This document shows, piece after piece, positions 26,054-35,409 of a stretch of 64,000 nucleotides of DNA; position 1 is the first letter of the stretch; every line of letters starts with the position of its first letter. The stretch is taken from assembly GCA_023460175.1 (NCBI GenBank), contig JAEWRC010000132.1:1-64000 (forward strand), written 5' to 3'. Position numbers and translations under genes: made by a program. This stretch comes from Actinomycetes bacterium (GTDB lineage: Bacteria; Actinomycetota; Actinomycetes; Mycobacteriales; Mycobacteriaceae). The notes beneath the pieces are model-generated. The model searched no databases and was not told where the DNA came from. It was given only the letters and a program-made list of their open reading frames with translations.

Positions 26054-27307
26054 TCAACGGGGTGGGTCGATCGGCAACTTGGGGCCGCCGTACTGGGTGG
26101 GGATGGAGAAGCGGCCCTTCGGCGTCGGATCGGTCTGCCGGCCGAGGTCGGCACCGGCGGGCGGGCCGGCGCCGTTGTCCGCCTCGGCGGGGCGCGGCGC
26201 GTTCTTGGCGCCCCGCACCAGCACGCCGGGATGGTCGTCGCGGCAGTAGGTGTACATGAACGGTTCGGCGAAGTCGGCGGCCGACGGTGGGCGCCGCGGC
26301 GTGCCGTAATCGCAGGAATACCGGGTGTAGATGTCCGCGGTGGCCCACAACCCGTTGTCGTGCATCACGCTGCCCAACGCGTCGAGCACCGAGGTGCGGT
26401 AGTCCGGGAACAGCGCGTGCAGCGCCGGCACGCGCAGGTAGAGCAGCCGCGAGGTGGTGGTGAGATTGCCGAGCAGTTGGACCATGGTGTCGGAGTTGTC
26501 GGCGAACAGGTTGTCGATCGACGTCAGCGCGTCGGGGGTCTGGTCGGTCAGGCGCCGGAAACCCTCGCGCATGCTGCTGACGCCAGTCAGCGTGTGGCGC
26601 AGATTGTCGGCGGCCACGTCGATGCCGGCGTTCTTGTCGGCGGCCAGGGTCAGCACCACCTGGCTGGTGCGCAGCACGCTGGTGGTCTCGGGCAGCACGG
26701 AGTCCAGGGTCGAGAGCAGGAACGTGCCGCCGTCGATGATGTCGGCCAGCTTCTGCGGCCCGGCCTGGCTCAGGCTCAGCTCGCGCTTGATGAGCTCGAT
26801 CTTGTCGGTGTCGACCTGGGCCAGCGCCCCGTCGGCGTTGGCCAGCAGTTCGGCGAGGCTGACCGGGACGGTGGCCCGGCCGTGCTCGACGACGGCGCCG
26901 TCCCGCAGGAAGGGGCCGGTATCGGAGTCGGCGACGAAGTCGATGTACTGTTCGCCGGCCGGCGACAGTCCGGAGACTCGGACGTCGCTGGATTCGGGTA
27001 TCTGGACGGTCGATTTCACGGTGACCACCGCGTCGACGCCGGCCGGGGTGATGTCGAGGCGTTCGACCCGCCCGATCGGCACCCCGCGCAGCGTCACGTC
27101 CTGATTGGGTAGCAGCCCAGCCGATTCCGGCAGTTCGACGGTGACCCGGTAGCTCGAGGCGAACGGGTTGACCCGCAGCGCGCCCAGCAGCAGATACGCG
27201 GTGGCCACCAGCAGCGTGAGGACCAGGGCGAGCCCGGACAGCCAGGCGCGCCTGCGGTGCCCGGCCCGCACCACCCCGACGATGCCGTCGGCGACCGCGC
27301 CGATCAC
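26054..27307 (-). CDS. mceF: MCE-family protein MceF, mce operon 2
   Basis: A 417-aa Mce subunit. Basic N-terminus and membrane span (GLALVLTLLVATAYLLLGAL), MCE domain with GLLPNQDVTLRGVPIGRV and GEQYIDFVAD, helical domain, Cys in RYSCDYG and YTYCRDD. The GTG start at 27307 overlaps the mceE stop as GTGA; the frame open upstream to 28462 is an antisense-like shadow of mceE in another frame. Confidence 0.9.
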   Translation of the reverse strand: MIGAVADGIVGVVRAGHRRRAWLSGLALVLTLLVATAYLLLGALRVNPFASSYRVTVELPESAGLLPNQDVTLRGVPIGRVERLDITPAGVDAVVTVKSTVQIPESSDVRVSGLSPAGEQYIDFVADSDTGPFLRDGAVVEHGRATVPVSLAELLANADGALAQVDTDKIELIKRELSLSQAGPQKLADIIDGGTFLLSTLDSVLPETTSVLRTSQVVLTLAADKNAGIDVAADNLRHTLTGVSSMREGFRRLTDQTPDALTSIDNLFADNSDTMVQLLGNLTTTSRLLYLRVPALHALFPDYRTSVLDALGSVMHDNGLWATADIYTRYSCDYGTPRRPPSAADFAEPFMYTYCRDDHPGVLVRGAKNAPRPAEADNGAGPPAGADLGRQTDPTPKGRFSIPTQYGGPKLPIDPPR

Positions 27308-28524
27308 CGCGGTCCCTCGGCCGGTAGCGGCCCGGGCGCGGGCGCTTCGGTGGGGGCCAGCACCACCTGTCCGGGTTCGGTGGGGCTCGGCTGCACGGGC
27401 ACCTGCGGCACGCCCGGGCCCTTGCCGACGATGCGTTCCTGCAGGCGCCACAGGGTGTACTTGAACGAGCCGACCAGCTGCTCCCAGTTGTAGCGCTTGG
27501 GGCCGTGCAGACCTGCGTCGCCGGTGAACCCGATGTCGGGTATCGAACCCAGGATCAGGCGGTCGATGCTGGCCCGGGTGGCCAACGAGTTGCCGGCGGT
27601 GCCCTTGATCAGCGGCGGCATCAGCCGGTTGAGCGAGTACAAGGTGGCGTCCGGGGCCAGCACCAGATCGTTCCAGGCCGCGGCGATCTGGTTGGCGTCG
27701 GCGATGACGCTGCGCCCGCTGGTGTCGGTGCCGGCGATCGACGGGAACTTCTTCAGCTGATCGGTGGTGTCGCCGACCTGGCGGAGCAGATCGGTGATGC
27801 CGGTGGTGTGCTCGGCCAGGGTGTTGGCGGCCGGACCGGCCTGGGTCATCAGTTCGCCGAGCTTGTCGTTCTTCGTCTCGATCTGCGCCACCAGTTGGTT
27901 CGTCTCCGAGATCGCGGTGGAGATCTCCTCGGAGCGCGCGTTGAGCTTGCCCAGGGTCCGGTTGGTCTTGCCGATCAGCGCGCCGAAGGCATGGCCCTGA
28001 TCGCCGGTGGCCTTGCCCAGGCCGTTGATGATGTTGGTGAAGTTGCGCACCGCGCCGCCGTTGACCAGGATGGCCGCCGATCCGAGCACGGATTCGACGG
28101 TGGCCGCGGAGGTGGTGGCATCCAGGCCGATGGTGTCGCCCTCGCCCAGCACCGGTGCGTCCGGTTCGGCATCGTCCGGCGGTCGAACGGAGATGAACAC
28201 GTCGCCCAGCGGTGTGGCCGAACGCAATTCGGCGGTGGTGCCCTGCGGCAGCCGCACGCCGTCCATGATGCGCAGCGTCGCGACCGCCGTGTAGTCGCGG
28301 GCCACCATCGATTCCATCTGCCCCACGTCGGCGCCGGCGAGTTTCACCTTCGCGTCCGACGGCAGGTTGAGCGCGCTGCCGAACACGGCGGTGACGGTGT
28401 AGCCGCTGGAGCCCACGCCGGGCGCGGGCAGCGGCAGGCTGCCCAGACCCTCGGTGGCGCAACCGGAGAGCCCGAGCGTCGTCGCCAGCACGACGGGTAG
28501 CAGGGCGCGGCGGCGGAACATCAT
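27304..28524 (-). CDS. mceE: MCE-family lipoprotein MceE, mce operon 2
   Basis: A 406-aa Mce lipoprotein (LprN type). Signal peptide RRRALLPVVLATTLGLSGC with lipobox LSGC, an MCE domain (NLPSDAKVKLAGADVGQM), a helical domain and a Pro-rich tail. The ATG at 28524 overlaps the mceD stop (ATGA); a second ATG follows at once at 28521. The helical region contains the conserved-looking stretch YSLNRLMPPLIKGTAGNS and GFTGDAGLHGPKRYNWEQL. Confidence 0.9.
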   Translation of the reverse strand: MMFRRRALLPVVLATTLGLSGCATEGLGSLPLPAPGVGSSGYTVTAVFGSALNLPSDAKVKLAGADVGQMESMVARDYTAVATLRIMDGVRLPQGTTAELRSATPLGDVFISVRPPDDAEPDAPVLGEGDTIGLDATTSAATVESVLGSAAILVNGGAVRNFTNIINGLGKATGDQGHAFGALIGKTNRTLGKLNARSEEISTAISETNQLVAQIETKNDKLGELMTQAGPAANTLAEHTTGITDLLRQVGDTTDQLKKFPSIAGTDTSGRSVIADANQIAAAWNDLVLAPDATLYSLNRLMPPLIKGTAGNSLATRASIDRLILGSIPDIGFTGDAGLHGPKRYNWEQLVGSFKYTLWRLQERIVGKGPGVPQVPVQPSPTEPGQVVLAPTEAPAPGPLPAEGPR

Positions 28525-29636
28525 TTCTGCCCCATCGCCGCGAGCCCGTCGAGCACGTAGGACAATCCGAAGTCCGGGCCGAAGTCCTGGAGTGTGCCGG
28601 TGCTGCAACCGAGTTGGCGCAGGCCCATCATGTTGCAGACCTCCTTGATGGTCTGGGTGTCGAACAGCACCTTGTCGACCAGCACGTGCGCGCGCGCAGC
28701 GCCGTTCTTCTGGTCGATGACGTTGTAGATGTTGTCCAGCGTCAGCGGCGCCACATCGAGGAACTCGGCGAGGTCGCGGCGATGCTCCACGGTGGTGAAC
28801 AGCGAGGTGTCACCGTTGGCCACAATCTGTTTGATGGTGTCGCGGTGGGTGTCGAGCACCTCGCTGAGCTGCGTGACGACCTCGTTGATCTTCTGGCCGG
28901 TGGTCCCGGAGCCCAGGTTCTCGTCGGCGAGGATCTGGCTCAGGGCGCGCACCGAGGACCCGAATTCGCGCAGCGTGGCGTCGTTGTCGGCGGCGGCTTG
29001 CATCAGCGAACTGAGGTTGCGGATGATGGTGGTCAACTGATCGCGGGTGACGTCGCCGCGGTCGGCGCTGAGTCGCAACGCGTTCGACAGCTCACCGAGC
29101 GCGTCCTTCATGAGTTGCCCGTTGCCGTCGGCGATGGCCGCGCTGGCATTGACCACCGAGGCCAACGGGCCGTCTCCCTGGCCGTCACCGCGCAGGGAAC
29201 CGGCCATCTTGTCCAGGACGTCGAGCACGCGGGCGAATTCGACCGGTGTCTTGGTCCGGTCCAGGCCGATGGTGGCGTGGTCCTGCAGCCGGGGCCCGCC
29301 GCTGTAAGCCGGGGTGAGCTCCACCTGGCGGTCGGTCAGGATCGAGTTGGAGATGGTGACGGCCTGCACGTCGGCGGGCACCGCGACGTCGGCGTCGACG
29401 GTGAAGTCGACCTCGACGTAGCCGCCCTTCGGGGTGATCTTGGTGACCTGCCCCACCGCCATGCCCAGCACCGCCACCGTGTTGCCCTCGTAAAGTCCTG
29501 CGGCGCTGTCGAACTGTGCGGTGACGTTGATGGTGTTCATCCGGTCCTGCAGATAGAACCAGCCGACGCCGACCGCGGCGAGGACCAGGGCGACGGCGGC
29601 GACGAGCACCACGGCGAGCCTGCTGCGGGCGCTCAT
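28521..29636 (-). CDS. mceD: MCE-family protein MceD, mce operon 2
   Basis: A 371-aa Mce subunit. Membrane span LAVVLVAAVALVLAAVGVGW, MCE domain (GLYEGNTVAVLGMAVGQV), helical domain, and a C-terminus with Cys in EVCNMMGLRQLGCSTGT. The start overlaps the mceC stop by ATGA. There is no Pro-rich tail. Confidence 0.9.
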   Translation of the reverse strand: MSARSRLAVVLVAAVALVLAAVGVGWFYLQDRMNTINVTAQFDSAAGLYEGNTVAVLGMAVGQVTKITPKGGYVEVDFTVDADVAVPADVQAVTISNSILTDRQVELTPAYSGGPRLQDHATIGLDRTKTPVEFARVLDVLDKMAGSLRGDGQGDGPLASVVNASAAIADGNGQLMKDALGELSNALRLSADRGDVTRDQLTTIIRNLSSLMQAAADNDATLREFGSSVRALSQILADENLGSGTTGQKINEVVTQLSEVLDTHRDTIKQIVANGDTSLFTTVEHRRDLAEFLDVAPLTLDNIYNVIDQKNGAARAHVLVDKVLFDTQTIKEVCNMMGLRQLGCSTGTLQDFGPDFGLSYVLDGLAAMGQK

Positions 29637-30676
29637 GCCTTGCAGTCCTGGTAGTACTGGATCATCCCGAATTGTTCGGCGCGACCGCTGATGGCGCACA
29701 TCCACGAGTCGATCAGCAGACCGCCGGGGGCGTGCAGGTCGGCGGCGTTGCCGTTGCCGGTGGCGTTGGCGATGCCGCGCAGGGCCACCGGGCCGGACTG
29801 CAGGATGCTGCGCAGCAGGTCGTCGTGCTGGGTGAGCATGTCGGTCAGTTCCCGGATGTTCTGCAGCAGCGCCTCCAGTTCCGGCCGGTCCTCGATGACG
29901 GTGTCGGACAGCGTCTCCACGAGGTTGGTCAGGCCGGCCATCATGGCGCGGAACGAATCTCGGCGCGCGACGAACTCACCGATCAGGCTGTTGCCCTGGT
30001 GGACCAGGCTGCCCAGCGTGGACTGTTGCCGACGCAGCGTGTTGGTCACCTTCTCGGTGGTCGCGAGCAGCGATCCGAGTTGGTCGCGGCGTTCGGCGAT
30101 GATCGTCGACAAGGTGTGGGTGTTCTGCATGGCTTGCGGCACGATCTCGGGCAGCGACTCCATCTGGTTGCCCAGGATGCCCAGCGTTTCGGCGAACTTG
30201 TCCGAGTCGACCTGCTCGAAGGTGGTGGTGACGTCGGCCAGCGCCTCCTGCAGGTCATAGGGGACCTCGGTGTGGTCGAGGTCGAAGGTGTTGTCCGGCA
30301 ACGATCCCGGGCCGGCGGGGTGCAGCGCCAGGTAGCGCGAGCCGGTGGTGATCTTGATGGTGGCGCGGGAGTTCTCCCCGAAGGAGATGTCGTCGCGCAC
30401 CTTGAGTTCGGCTTCGACGTGGTCGCCGGCCAGGCGCATGGCGGTCACCTCGCCGACCGGGATGCCGGCGATGGTGATCGGGTTGCCCGCGCGCAGCGCC
30501 GCGGCCTGGGCGAACTTGGCGGTGTAATGGTGGTGGCCGACGTCGGCGAGCTTGACCGCCAGCAGCCCGCCGATCAACACCGCGACGACGGCGACCGCGA
30601 CCAGGCCGAGCCAGGTTTTGTTCAGGCTCTCCAGGGTCCGGCGCCGGTGGCGCTCGTTCGGGGTGTCCTCAGCCAT
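29633..30676 (-). CDS. mceC: MCE-family protein MceC, mce operon 2
   Basis: A 347-aa Mce subunit. Basic start (ERHRRRTLESLNKTW), membrane span GLVAVAVVAVLIGGLLAV, an MCE domain (ALRAGNPITIAGIPVGEV) and a helical domain. The ATG at 30676 begins one base after the mceB stop; earlier in-frame ATGs lie inside mceB. The C-terminus ends DSWMCAISG and YYQDCKA, the usual Cys pair. Confidence 0.9.
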   Translation of the reverse strand: MAEDTPNERHRRRTLESLNKTWLGLVAVAVVAVLIGGLLAVKLADVGHHHYTAKFAQAAALRAGNPITIAGIPVGEVTAMRLAGDHVEAELKVRDDISFGENSRATIKITTGSRYLALHPAGPGSLPDNTFDLDHTEVPYDLQEALADVTTTFEQVDSDKFAETLGILGNQMESLPEIVPQAMQNTHTLSTIIAERRDQLGSLLATTEKVTNTLRRQQSTLGSLVHQGNSLIGEFVARRDSFRAMMAGLTNLVETLSDTVIEDRPELEALLQNIRELTDMLTQHDDLLRSILQSGPVALRGIANATGNGNAADLHAPGGLLIDSWMCAISGRAEQFGMIQYYQDCKA

Positions 30677-30677
30677 G

Positions 30678-31724
30678 TCAGTTGTTCCTGCATCGGGGCG
30701 TGTATTGCACGCCGTCGCCGGGGCTCGCGGCGTCGACGATGATCGGCACGACATCGTTGAGGCCGGGGAAGAAGCCGGTGATGTTCAGGTCGCAGATGTA
30801 GGCGTTGACGTAGGAGCCCTCACCGGTGACCCGGGCAAAGCCCTTGAGCAGCAACGGCAGATTGGCGCCGGTGAAGGCCAGCTGCGGTTCGATGCTGACC
30901 AGGTGCTGGGCGAAGCCGGGCTCGCGGACCACCAGTTCGTTGAGGTCGGGATACACCTCGTCGGAGATCCGTGAGAGCTGCTGGACCACCGCCGAGATCG
31001 ACCCCACCGACTCCACCAGTTCGGGGCGCCGCGCGTCGAAGGTGCTCACCATGGACCGGGTTTCGCCGATCACCTCGTCGAGGGTGTCGTTGTGCTGGGC
31101 CAGGTTGCCCACGACCGAGTTCAGGTCGGTGATGACCTTGCCGAGTTCCTGGTCCTGACCGGCGAACGAGTCGGTCAGTTGCGAGGTCTGATCGACCAGC
31201 GCGGCGATCGAGGCCCCGTCGCCCTGCAGCGATTCGATGACGCCCTTGGTGAGATTGTCGGCGGCGCGGGGATCGAGCACGCTGAACAGCGGTTCGTAGC
31301 CGTTGAGCAGGGTCCCGACGTCGAAGGAGGGGTCGGTGCGTTCGACGGGGATGACGCTGCCCGGCGGCAGCGGTCCGGGCTCGCCGAGCTTTCCCAGGGA
31401 CAGCCCGAGGTAGCGCTGACCGACGATGTTCTGGTAGATCACCGAGGCCACGGTGCGGCCCAGCACCTGCTGGTCGGCCTGCACGACGAACGACACCTTC
31501 GCCAGATCGCCCTGCAGTTCGATCTTTTCGACCCGGCCCACCCGGACCCCGGCCATCCGGACGTCGTCGCCCTCGCGCAGGCCGAAGACGTCGGAGATCA
31601 TCGCGGCGTAGGGCACGGTGTGGCCGACGACGTCGCGGCGCAGCGTCACGTACACCAGCCACGTCAGGGTGAGGGCGACGACCATGAACAGCGACAACCC
31701 GATGAGCGCACCGCGGTCTTTCAT
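30678..31724 (-). CDS. mceB: MCE-family protein MceB, mce operon 2
   Basis: A 348-aa Mce subunit. Span LIGLSLFMVVALTLTWLVYV, MCE domain (GLREGDDVRMAGVRVGRV) and a helical domain, with Cys in AYICDLNITG and TPRCRNN at the C-terminus. It overlaps the mceA stop by ATGA. The very long frame reaching back to 33512 is only its shadow through mceA. Confidence 0.9.
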   Translation of the reverse strand: MKDRGALIGLSLFMVVALTLTWLVYVTLRRDVVGHTVPYAAMISDVFGLREGDDVRMAGVRVGRVEKIELQGDLAKVSFVVQADQQVLGRTVASVIYQNIVGQRYLGLSLGKLGEPGPLPPGSVIPVERTDPSFDVGTLLNGYEPLFSVLDPRAADNLTKGVIESLQGDGASIAALVDQTSQLTDSFAGQDQELGKVITDLNSVVGNLAQHNDTLDEVIGETRSMVSTFDARRPELVESVGSISAVVQQLSRISDEVYPDLNELVVREPGFAQHLVSIEPQLAFTGANLPLLLKGFARVTGEGSYVNAYICDLNITGFFPGLNDVVPIIVDAASPGDGVQYTPRCRNN

Positions 31725-33190
31725 GGCGATCCTCCCTCTGCGGCAAAGCCCGGCGGTGGCGCCTGAACCGGCGGTGGCGCCGCAACCGGGGGTGGCGCCG
31801 CAACCGGGGGTGGCGCCTGACCCGGCTTGGGGGCCACCGGCGCCGGCGGCGACAGCGGCACCGGCGGGGGCGGCGTGGGAATCAGGGCGGGGTTGGCGGT
31901 CCCGGGCACCGGCGGCGACGGGTTCATCCCCGGCGGCAGCGGCGGGTTGGGGTCGGCGAGGCTGGGATTCGGGTTCACGTATGGCGGTCCGACCGCGACG
32001 AGATTGCCGTTGGCGCCCAACACGGTCCCCGGCGGCGGCGCCAGATCCTTGGGCGGCTGATAGTTCTGCGGCAGCAACACATCCGGCAGCTCCGGGCGGG
32101 TGGGCACCAGCGGCGCCGTGAAGCAGCTGGGACCCTTGAGTTCGCCGTACTGCGGGCAGTCGGCCCGGGTGTAGGCGTACGACGGCGTCAACGACAGGTT
32201 CACCCGCATGTTCCCGATGCCGTACTCGGGGAGATAGACGTGTTCGAAGTACTTGTCCGCCAGGCCGTTCATCTTCAGGAACGCCGGCAGGAAGTGGTGG
32301 GCGGTCTGGGCCACCGCACCTAGGGCCGGGGTCAGATCGCCGGTGATCCCGACCAGTCGGTCGGAGTGATTGTGCAGGGCGGTGTGCGTCGTGCCCATGG
32401 TGTGCAGGCCGCCGCTGAGCAGCGTCGAGAGCTGCGCGCGCTGTTCGACCAGTGTCTGCATGGGGGCGACGGCCTCGTGCAGCGCGTCGACCAACTCCGG
32501 CGCCGTGCTCTGCAGGCCGCGGGCCGCGGCGGTCAGCGCCGAGACCGTGGTGGGGCCGGGGTCGGTGGCCACCACGGCGTCGAGTTCGTCGAGCAGCCGG
32601 TTGAGCTGGGCGCCGGCGGTCAGCAGTTCGGTGCGCCGGTTCTCGGTGGCGGCGTTGACCGCCGCCAGCAGGCCGATGGTCTTGTCCTCGCGGCCGCGTC
32701 CGGTGGCGGCCAGGACGTCGCGCAGCTTGCTGATGGTGGTCTGGAACAACACCGTCGGCAACTCGGTGTCCTCGGGGATCTGCGCACCGGCCTGGATGGG
32801 CGGCGCGTCGCCGCGGTCGACCAGCTGGACCGAGGACACCGCGAAGACGTTGCTGGGCACCACCCGCGCGGTCACCGAGGCCGGAATCGACGCGGCGTAT
32901 TCGGGTTTGAGGTCGATGTCGACGTAGTTCGGATGGCCGTGCGCGGCGGGGGTGACGCCGTCGACCATGCCGACCAGCACGCCGTGGTACTTGACGTCGG
33001 AGCGCTGCGGCAGGCCGTCGCCGACGTTGATCAGCGCCGCCACGACGCGCACCCGCGCATCCAGGCGCCCAGTGGCCTTCACCACCAGGGTGGCCGAAAT
33101 CAGCGCGGCGACAACCAGTACGGCGGCGCCGCAGGCCAGCAGCTGGCGGTCGGTGACGCCGCGGCCGTCGGGTTCCAGTGAGTTCGCCAC
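31721..33190 (-). CDS. mceA: MCE-family protein MceA, mce operon 2
   Basis: A 489-aa first Mce subunit. Span LLACGAAVLVVAALISATLV, MCE domain (GLPQRSDVKYHGVLVGMV), helical domain, Cys pair in TRADCPQYG and GPSCFTAP, then a Pro-rich tail of about 100 residues ending in an APPPVA repeat encoded by an 18-bp tandem repeat. It starts right before yrbEB ends, at the usual place. Confidence 0.9.
   Translation of the reverse strand: MANSLEPDGRGVTDRQLLACGAAVLVVAALISATLVVKATGRLDARVRVVAALINVGDGLPQRSDVKYHGVLVGMVDGVTPAAHGHPNYVDIDLKPEYAASIPASVTARVVPSNVFAVSSVQLVDRGDAPPIQAGAQIPEDTELPTVLFQTTISKLRDVLAATGRGREDKTIGLLAAVNAATENRRTELLTAGAQLNRLLDELDAVVATDPGPTTVSALTAAARGLQSTAPELVDALHEAVAPMQTLVEQRAQLSTLLSGGLHTMGTTHTALHNHSDRLVGITGDLTPALGAVAQTAHHFLPAFLKMNGLADKYFEHVYLPEYGIGNMRVNLSLTPSYAYTRADCPQYGELKGPSCFTAPLVPTRPELPDVLLPQNYQPPKDLAPPPGTVLGANGNLVAVGPPYVNPNPSLADPNPPLPPGMNPSPPVPGTANPALIPTPPPPVPLSPPAPVAPKPGQAPPPVAAPPPVAAPPPVQAPPPGFAAEGGSP
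31752..31823. repeat. 18-bp tandem repeat in mceA tail
   Basis: Four units of 18 bp with consensus GGGGGTGGCGCCGCAACC (plus-strand reading), each encoding about six residues of the APPPVA type in the MceA C-terminal tail. The unit length keeps the frame, so copy number may vary among strains. Confidence 0.75.
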
Positions 33191-34048
33191 CTAACCCCCG
33201 AACCTCGCGCCGGCGTCCACCGTCCACAGCGCCATCGTCAGGAGCATGTTGACGATGATCACGACGGTGATGCTGGCCCGCATGGCGTGCCCGGCGGCGA
33301 CCCCGACACCCTCGGGCCCACCCGAGGCGTAGAAGCCGTAGTAGCACTGGATCGTCGAGGCGATCCACACGAAGATGATGGTCTTGATCAGGGAGTAGAT
33401 GATGTCCTGACCGGACAGCATCAGCGTGAAGTAATGCAGGTAGGAACCCGTCGCGCCGCCGCTGATGATCCGCACCACCAGCTGGGTGGTCAGGTAGCTG
33501 ACCGCCAGGCACGCCGCGTACAGCGGGATCACCGCTATCACCGAGGCCATCAGCCGCGTGGTCACCAGGTACGGGATGGGCCGGATGGCGACCGCCTCGA
33601 GCGCGTCGATCTCCTCGGCGATGCGCATCGAGCCCAGTTGCGCGGTGAAGCGGCAGCCGGCCTGGGTGGCGAAGGCGAGCGAGGCCGCGATCGGCGCCAG
33701 CTCACGGGTGTTGACCAGCGAGGAGATGATGCCGGTCGCCGGCCCCAGCCCCAGCAGGTCCAGGAAGTTGTAGCCCTCGATGCCGACCAGCGCCCCGACC
33801 GTGATGCCCAGCACGATCGCGACCCCGGCCGTGCCGCCGCCGACCACCAAAGAGCCGTTACCCCAGGCGATGTCGGAGAGCAGTCGGACGAACTCGTTGC
33901 GGTAGTGGCGCAACGCGATGGGCACCGCGGCCAGCGCCCGCACGAAGAACACCAGCATGTGGCCCAGCCGGATTAGCGGCACCGATGTCCGCTGGTACAG
34001 CCAGCGCCAGGGCGCGAGGATCTTGGGGGTGTAGGGGGATGCCGTCAC
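33191..34048 (-). CDS. yrbEB: ABC-type lipid permease YrbEB, mce operon 2
   Basis: A 285-aa MlaE/YrbE permease. The family loop is AQLGSMRIAEEIDALEAV, followed by PYLVTTRLMASVIAV; the C-terminus GPEGVGVAAGHAMRASI is also typical. About five membrane spans. It lies one base after yrbEA and directly before mceA, so the operon layout equals that of the first. Confidence 0.93.
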   Translation of the reverse strand: MTASPYTPKILAPWRWLYQRTSVPLIRLGHMLVFFVRALAAVPIALRHYRNEFVRLLSDIAWGNGSLVVGGGTAGVAIVLGITVGALVGIEGYNFLDLLGLGPATGIISSLVNTRELAPIAASLAFATQAGCRFTAQLGSMRIAEEIDALEAVAIRPIPYLVTTRLMASVIAVIPLYAACLAVSYLTTQLVVRIISGGATGSYLHYFTLMLSGQDIIYSLIKTIIFVWIASTIQCYYGFYASGGPEGVGVAAGHAMRASITVVIIVNMLLTMALWTVDAGARFGG

Positions 34049-34049
34049 G

Positions 34050-34913
34050 TCACAGCCCCACGCGCGGGAACATCATGATGTAGAGCTGGCTGATGGCCAC
34101 GTTGACCACCATCAGGATGAGGATCGATTCCACGACGGCCGCGTTGACGGAGTTGGCCACCCCCGTCGGCCCGCCCACCGTGGACAGCCCCTTCTGGCAG
34201 GAGACGATCGCCACGATGGCGCCGAAGATCACCGCCTTGATCAGCGCGACCACCAGGTCACCGGTGGTGGCGAAGGAGGCGAAGGTGGCCACGAAGCTGC
34301 CCGGGGCGCCGTTCTGGAAGTACACGTTGAACAGGTAGCTGGCCAGGAAGCCGACGAAGCACACCACCCCGGTGAGCGCGACACCGATCATCACCGCCGC
34401 TACGAACCGCGGCACCACCAGGCGGCGGATCACCGAGACGCCCATGACCTCCATGGCGTCCGTCTCCTCGCGCATCTTGCGGGAACCGAGGTCCGCGGTG
34501 ATCGCCGAGCCGACGGCCGCGGCCATCAGGATGGCGGCCGTCAACGAGGCGGCCTGCCGGATGACGGCCAGCCCGCTGGCCGCGCCGGCCAGGGAGGTGG
34601 CCCCGACCTGCCCGGCCAACAGTGCGAACTGGATCGACAGGGTGACGCCGATGGGCAGCGCCACCAGAATCGTTGGCACCACGGCCGTCCCGGCCATAAA
34701 GGCGCCCTGCCGGATGAACTCGCGCCACTGGAAGCGCCCGGTCGCCAGGTCGATGAACAGGTACTGCAACGTGCGCAACCCGAGGACGAACTGGTCGCCG
34801 ACAGTGGCCAGCGAGGCGAGCGGGTGCCGTCGGGCGTAGCCGGTGGCCCAGTCCTCGATGGTGTTGATGCCGGACGGCGGGGCGCCACTCGGTGGGGTCC
34901 CGTCGACCGGCAC
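34050..34913 (-). CDS. yrbEA: ABC-type lipid permease YrbEA, mce operon 2 (first gene)
   Basis: A 287-aa MlaE/YrbE permease with the loop ADLGSRKMREETDAMEVMG. The frame is open to 35036, but GGAGG at about 34924-34928 on the minus strand supports GTG 34913 (ten-base spacing) or TTG 34919 (four-base spacing). The N-terminal Pro/Gly-rich segment before the first amphipathic helix is longer than in operon 1. First gene of the second mce operon; its promoter should lie within about 200 bp upstream. Confidence 0.9.
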   Translation of the reverse strand: MPVDGTPPSGAPPSGINTIEDWATGYARRHPLASLATVGDQFVLGLRTLQYLFIDLATGRFQWREFIRQGAFMAGTAVVPTILVALPIGVTLSIQFALLAGQVGATSLAGAASGLAVIRQAASLTAAILMAAAVGSAITADLGSRKMREETDAMEVMGVSVIRRLVVPRFVAAVMIGVALTGVVCFVGFLASYLFNVYFQNGAPGSFVATFASFATTGDLVVALIKAVIFGAIVAIVSCQKGLSTVGGPTGVANSVNAAVVESILILMVVNVAISQLYIMMFPRVGL

Positions 34914-35036
34914 AGTCAAACTTCCTCCCTGGATCCCCGACTCCAGCGGTCTTGTGAAGACCGGCGTTGTCAACTTGAAGACGGTATCGACGCTGCGGCG
35001 GCCTGTCTCGGTTTTGGCGAGAATCGACGTACACAT

Positions 35037-35396
35037 ATTCGCCGATGTTGTTTACTGTGGGTGCCGATGCGATACATGTCGCCCGATAGCGTTATTGACG
35101 CCGAAGTCAGGTGTCACAATGGCTTTTCCGGCATGAGCCCGGTTCGCTGGCGGGGCAGGGCGCCGTTGGTTCATCGCCCCCGGCGTCGGTGCTTCGGGCT
35201 AGCCGCGACTGGCTACCGTGGTTAACTTAGCGCGGCCGTACCCGCAGCGAGTGTCGTCCCCATGAGGATGCTGCTGCCCCGTTCACAACCGGCCGCCCAC
35301 AGGTCGACCCAGTGTAAGTGCGCGGTCGCGGGGCCGCCCCGTTATCCACGCACCGTGGCCCGGGCGTAACGATCTGCGGGTTCGATGCCGACCCCT
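35037..35396. other. Gene-free divergent region between mce operon 2 and secreted protein
   Basis: About 360 bp with no convincing ORF on either strand and no RNA gene that I can recognise. It must hold the promoter for the secreted-protein gene (rightward) and probably that of mce operon 2 (leftward). The AT-richer part at about 35030-35110 is the likeliest place for the leftward promoter. No TetR gene lies beside it, unlike operon 1. Confidence 0.5.
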
Positions 35397-35402
35397 TAGT
35401 GT
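35397..35402 (+). promoter_or_regulatory. Candidate -10 element deciding the start of the secreted protein
   Basis: TAGTGT is followed by seven bases and then GTG at 35410, a leaderless arrangement. It overlaps the alternative GTG start at 35401, which speaks for 35410. Confidence 0.4.
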
Positions 35403-35409
35403 GAGCATC

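Noticed and set aside
30678..33512. A 944-codon minus-strand ORF
   Set aside because: The upstream part is an out-of-frame Arg/Gly/Pro-rich reading of mceA, normal for high-GC DNA; the real gene is mceB from 31724.
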